Part shown: piece by piece, positions 61,255 through 64,000 of the stretch
Position numbering within the stretch: the first letter of the stretch is position 1
How the letters are laid out: each line of letters begins with the position of its first letter
Assembly: GCF_014650675.1 (NCBI RefSeq)
Contig: NZ_BMVK01000003.1
Location: forward strand, 372,001 to 436,000
Source of the DNA: Streptomyces anulatus
Lineage (GTDB): Bacteria > Actinomycetota > Actinomycetes > Streptomycetales > Streptomycetaceae
Direction of reading: 5' to 3'
Length of the DNA stretch: 64,000 bases
The notes under the pieces: model-generated
Told to the model about the DNA's origin: nothing
What the model saw: only the letters and a program-made list of their open reading frames with translations
Database searches by the model: none
Translations under genes and position numbers: made by a program

Positions 61255-61545
61255 ATGCGTCACTACGAGGTGATGGTCATCCTCGACCCCGATCTCGAGG
61301 AGCGAGCAGTCTCCCCGCTGATCGAGAACTTCCTCTCCGTCGTCCGTGAGGGCGACGGAAAGGTGGAGAAGGTCGACACCTGGGGCCGTCGTCGGCTCGC
61401 CTACGAGATCAAGAAGAAGCCCGAGGGCATCTACTCGGTCATCGACCTGCAGGCCGAGCCTGCGGTCGTCAAGGAGCTCGACCGCCAGATGAACCTGAAC
61501 GAGTCGGTCCTCCGGACCAAGGTCCTCCGTCCCGAGATCCACTGA
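61255..61545 (+). CDS. rpsF: 30S ribosomal protein S6
   Basis: A 96-residue S6 protein ([29 protein letters not shown]), first gene of rpsF-ssb-rpsR-rplI. The ATG at 61255 follows AAAGGAGGTG. Confidence 0.98.
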   Translation: MRHYEVMVILDPDLEERAVSPLIENFLSVVREGDGKVEKVDTWGRRRLAYEIKKKPEGIYSVIDLQAEPAVVKELDRQMNLNESVLRTKVLRPEIH

Positions 61546-61619
61546 GCATCTAGCTCAGCGGTTTTCGGGTCCGAGTAGCAGCAAGCAGCCAGAAGCAATC
61601 CCCGCCGAGAGGTTCACCC

Positions 61620-62246
61620 ATGGCAGGCGAGACCGTCATCACGGTCGTCGGCAATCTCGTCGACGACCCCGAGCTGCGCTTCACCCCGTCCGGTGCGGCG
61701 GTCGCGAAGTTCCGTGTCGCGTCCACTCCCCGCATCTTCGACCGGCAGACCAATGAGTGGAAGGACGGCGAAGGCCTGTTCCTCACCTGCTCGGTCTGGC
61801 GTCAGGCGGCGGAGAACGTCGCGGAGTCGCTTCAGCGAGGCATGCGCGTCGTCGTGCAGGGCCGGCTGAAGCAGCGGTCCTACGAGGACCGTGAGGGCGT
61901 CAAGCGCACGGTCTACGAGCTGGACGTCGAGGAAGTCGGCCCCAGCCTCAAGAACGCCACGGCCAAGGTCACCAAGACCACCGGTCGCGGTGGTCAGGGC
62001 GGCCAGGGTGGATACGGCGGCGGCCAGCAGGGCGGCGGCAACTGGGGCGGCGGTCCCGGTGGCGGTGGCCAGCAGGGCGGCGGCGGTGCACCCGCCGACG
62101 ACCCGTGGGCGACCGGCGCGCCGGCAGGCGGCCAGGGCGGCGGGGGACAGCAGGGCGGCGGAGGCGGCTGGGGCGGAAGCTCCGGCGGTTCCGGCGGTTC
62201 CGGCGGTGCCTCTGGCGGCGGCTACTCGGACGAGCCTCCCTTCTAG
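61620..62246 (+). CDS. ssb: Single-stranded DNA-binding protein
   Basis: A 208-residue SSB. The OB fold is about 1-115; a Gly/Gln-rich linker follows, and the acidic tip is DEPPF, which docks partner proteins. Coordinated with S6 and S18 as usual. Confidence 0.97.
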   Translation: MAGETVITVVGNLVDDPELRFTPSGAAVAKFRVASTPRIFDRQTNEWKDGEGLFLTCSVWRQAAENVAESLQRGMRVVVQGRLKQRSYEDREGVKRTVYELDVEEVGPSLKNATAKVTKTTGRGGQGGQGGYGGGQQGGGNWGGGPGGGGQQGGGGAPADDPWATGAPAGGQGGGGQQGGGGGWGGSSGGSGGSGGASGGGYSDEPPF

Positions 62247-62289
62247 GGCTGCTCGTACCCCCACTTCTTGATCACACAGGAGAAACACC

Positions 62290-62526
62290 ATGGCGAAGCC
62301 GCCTGTGCGCAAGCCTAAGAAGAAGGTCTGCGCGTTCTGCAAGGACAAGACCCAGTACGTGGACTACAAGGACACGAACATGCTGCGGAAGTTCATTTCC
62401 GACCGCGGCAAGATCCGTGCCCGCCGCGTCACCGGCAACTGCACGCAGCACCAGCGTGACGTCGCCACGGCTGTCAAGAACAGCCGTGAGATGGCGCTGC
62501 TGCCCTACACGTCCACCGCGCGATAA
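62290..62526 (+). CDS. rpsR: 30S ribosomal protein S18 (zinc-type)
   Basis: A 78-residue S18 with Cys pair VCAFCKDK near the N-terminus, the C+ form that binds zinc; a second Cys lies in GNCTQHQR. Streptomyces often have another, cysteine-free S18 elsewhere for zinc starvation. Confidence 0.97.
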   Translation: MAKPPVRKPKKKVCAFCKDKTQYVDYKDTNMLRKFISDRGKIRARRVTGNCTQHQRDVATAVKNSREMALLPYTSTAR

Positions 62527-62544
62527 GGGAAGGGTGACAAGAGC

Positions 62545-62991
62545 ATGAAGATCATCCTCACCCACGAGGTCTCCGGCCTCGGCACCGCCGGCGACGTCGT
62601 CGACGTCAAGGACGGGTACGCCCGTAACTACCTGGTTCCGCGTGGCTTCGCCATTCGCTGGACCAAGGGCGGCGAGAAGGACGTGGCGCAGATCCGCCGC
62701 GCCCGCAAGATCCACGAGATCGCGACGATCGAGCAGGCCAACGAGATCAAGGCCAAGCTCGAGGGCGTGAAGGTCCGTCTGGCTGTTCGCTCCGGCGACG
62801 CCGGCCGTCTCTTCGGCTCGGTCACCCCGGCCGACGTCGCTGCGGCGATCAAGGCTGCCGGTGGTCCCGACGTCGACAAGCGTCGCGTCGAGCTCGGCTC
62901 GCCGATCAAGACGCTCGGCGGACACCAGGTGTCCGTCCGTCTGCACCCCGAGGTCGCAGCGAAGCTCGGCGTCGAGGTCGTTGCTGCCTAA
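62545..62991 (+). CDS. rplI: 50S ribosomal protein L9
   Basis: A 148-residue L9 with the typical start [31 protein letters not shown]. Last gene of the ribosomal-ssb operon; a strong hairpin follows. Confidence 0.98.
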   Translation: MKIILTHEVSGLGTAGDVVDVKDGYARNYLVPRGFAIRWTKGGEKDVAQIRRARKIHEIATIEQANEIKAKLEGVKVRLAVRSGDAGRLFGSVTPADVAAAIKAAGGPDVDKRRVELGSPIKTLGGHQVSVRLHPEVAAKLGVEVVAA

Positions 62992-63014
62992 GGGCAGAGC
63001 TCAGCTGAGTCAGT

Positions 63015-63045
63015 GAAGGGCCGCACCCGTTGGGTGCGGCCCTTC
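63015..63045 (+). terminator. rplI terminator
   Basis: Perfect 14-bp arms GAAGGGCCGCACCC/GGGTGCGGCCCTTC with a 3-nt loop. Confidence 0.9.
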
Positions 63046-63080
63046 CTGTCTTTCGGGGCTTGTCTTTCGGGATGCGCGGT

Positions 63081-63094
63081 GTTTCACGTGAAAC
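63081..63094. other. parS: parS site 7
   Basis: Perfect site, one half of a paired arrangement; only 23 bp from site 8. Confidence 0.97.
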
Positions 63095-63103
63095 AGGCAG
63101 CCT

Positions 63104-63117
63104 GTTTCACGTGAAAC
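63104..63117. other. parS: parS site 8
   Basis: Perfect site; with site 7 it forms a symmetrical array GTGTTTCAC...CAGGCAGCCTG...GTGAAACAC. Confidence 0.97.
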
Positions 63118-63136
63118 ACGCCGTGCAGCGTGCGGA

Positions 63137-64000
63137 TCAGCGCGTGGCTCCGGTGACGATCCACCGGCCCGACCGGGTACGCAGCCAGAGCGTGACGAGG
63201 CGGACGGCCATCATCAGCGTCATCGCCCACCAGAGCGCGGTGAGCCCGCCGCCGAGGGAGGGCACAAGGAGGGCGACGGGCGCGAAGACGGCGAGCGTCA
63301 CCAGCATCGCCCAGGCGAGATAGCGCCCGTCACCGGCTCCCATCAGGACGCCGTCCAGGACGAAGACCACGCCGGCGATCGGCTGGGAGACCGCCACGAC
63401 CAGGAGCGCGGGCAGCAGGGTGTCCTTCACCGAGGGGTCGCTGGTGAAGAGCGGGATGAACAGGGGCCGGGCGAGCACGATCAGGATGCCGAGGGCGATG
63501 CCGCAACCGAGGCCCCACTCGACCATGCGGCGGCAGGCCTCGCGCGCGCCCTTCTCGTCGTTCGCCCCCAGATAGCGGCCGATGATCGCCTGCCCGGCGA
63601 TGGCGATGGCGTCCAGAGCGAAGGCGGTCAGGCTCCAGAGGGAGAGGATGATCTGGTGCGCGGCGATGTCGACGTCCCCGAGCCGTGCGGCCACGGCGGT
63701 GGCGATCATCAGGACGGCGCGCAGGGACAGGGTTCGGATCAGCAGCGGTACGCCTGCCTGCGCGCTGGCCCTGATGCCGGCCGCGTCCGGGCGGAGGGAG
63801 GCGCCGTGCCTTCGGGCCCCGCGGATCACCACGACGAGATAGGCGGCGGCCATACCGACCTGGGCGATCACCGTTCCCCACGCGGATCCGGCGATGCCGA
63901 GCCCGGCGCCGTAGACGAGGGTCACATTGAGGGCGGCGTTCACCGTGAAACCGCCGATGGCGACGTACAGCGGGGTGCGGGTGTCCTGGAGGCCGCGCAG
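63137..64000 (-). CDS. MATE family efflux transporter, C-terminal part
   Basis: A DinF-like multidrug and toxin extrusion exporter whose start lies beyond the right edge. At least six helices are visible, including ALNVTLVYGAGLGIAGSAWGTVIAQ and AHQIILSLWSL, MATE motifs. In Streptomyces it lies next to rplI, ahead of dnaB. Substrate unknown. Confidence 0.9.
   Translation of the reverse strand: MRGLQDTRTPLYVAIGGFTVNAALNVTLVYGAGLGIAGSAWGTVIAQVGMAAAYLVVVIRGARRHGASLRPDAAGIRASAQAGVPLLIRTLSLRAVLMIATAVAARLGDVDIAAHQIILSLWSLTAFALDAIAIAGQAIIGRYLGANDEKGAREACRRMVEWGLGCGIALGILIVLARPLFIPLFTSDPSVKDTLLPALLVVAVSQPIAGVVFVLDGVLMGAGDGRYLAWAMLVTLAVFAPVALLVPSLGGGLTALWWAMTLMMAVRLVTLWLRTRSGRWIVTGATR

Overview
The window is a piece of a Streptomyces chromosome centred on the replication origin. 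The evidence is the very high GC content with strong third-position GC, the frequent GTG/TTG starts, and a gene order typical of Streptomyces: gyrA-gyrB-dciA-recF-gnd-dnaN-oriC-dnaA-rpmH-rnpA-yidD-yidC-jag-rsmG-parA-parB, followed by trxA/trxB, sigM with its anti-sigma factor, murJ, CCA-transferase, inositol phosphate synthase, a PadR regulator, a class A PBP, femX and rpsF-ssb-rpsR-rplI. Species cannot be fixed from the sequence alone.

Region 1 (1-12.8 kb) is accessory. A truncated MFS efflux gene faces a leftward biosynthetic locus: discrete ACP, a single-module type I PKS of 1929 residues, an acyl-CoA/AMP ligase, an LLM (F420/flavin) oxidoreductase, a type II thioesterase, a TetR regulator and a cytochrome P450. 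The first three junctions are overlapping or nearly so. The PKS has intact KS, malonyl-type AT and ACP domains, but its DH is altered, its KR lacks two of four usual catalytic residues, and only about 120 residues of an ER are left. The thioesterase has Cys where Ser is normal (GHCLG). The product is not recognised; this locus is the most likely source of undescribed chemistry. It ends at a tRNA-Ala gene.

Region 2 (12.8-18.4 kb) carries an HTH protein and a tail-anchored Ser/Thr kinase, two secreted proteins of unknown function, a DLW-39 family microprotein, a small ferredoxin-like-fold protein and tRNA-Ile.

Region 3 (18.4-37.6 kb) is the replication and segregation core. oriC (28.4-29.3 kb) has about 18 DnaA-box-like 9-mers and, near its dnaN side, four TAG triplets joined through GCC to two abutting DnaA boxes, which fits a DnaA-trio unwinding element. 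dnaA, with a perfect DnaA box in its leader, and the rpmH-rnpA-yidD-yidC-jag and parAB genes diverge from there.

Region 4 (37.6-64 kb) is cell envelope, redox and translation. DUF6049-type protein, MurJ and a free-standing MurJ-partner pseudokinase form one leftward run; sigM, anti-sigma, trxB and trxA form another. The rpsF-ssb-rpsR-rplI operon and the end of a MATE transporter close the window. Eight perfect 14-bp parS sites lie between 35.2 and 63.1 kb, several inside genes or inside long palindromes between genes, so the right side of the origin is dressed for ParB loading.
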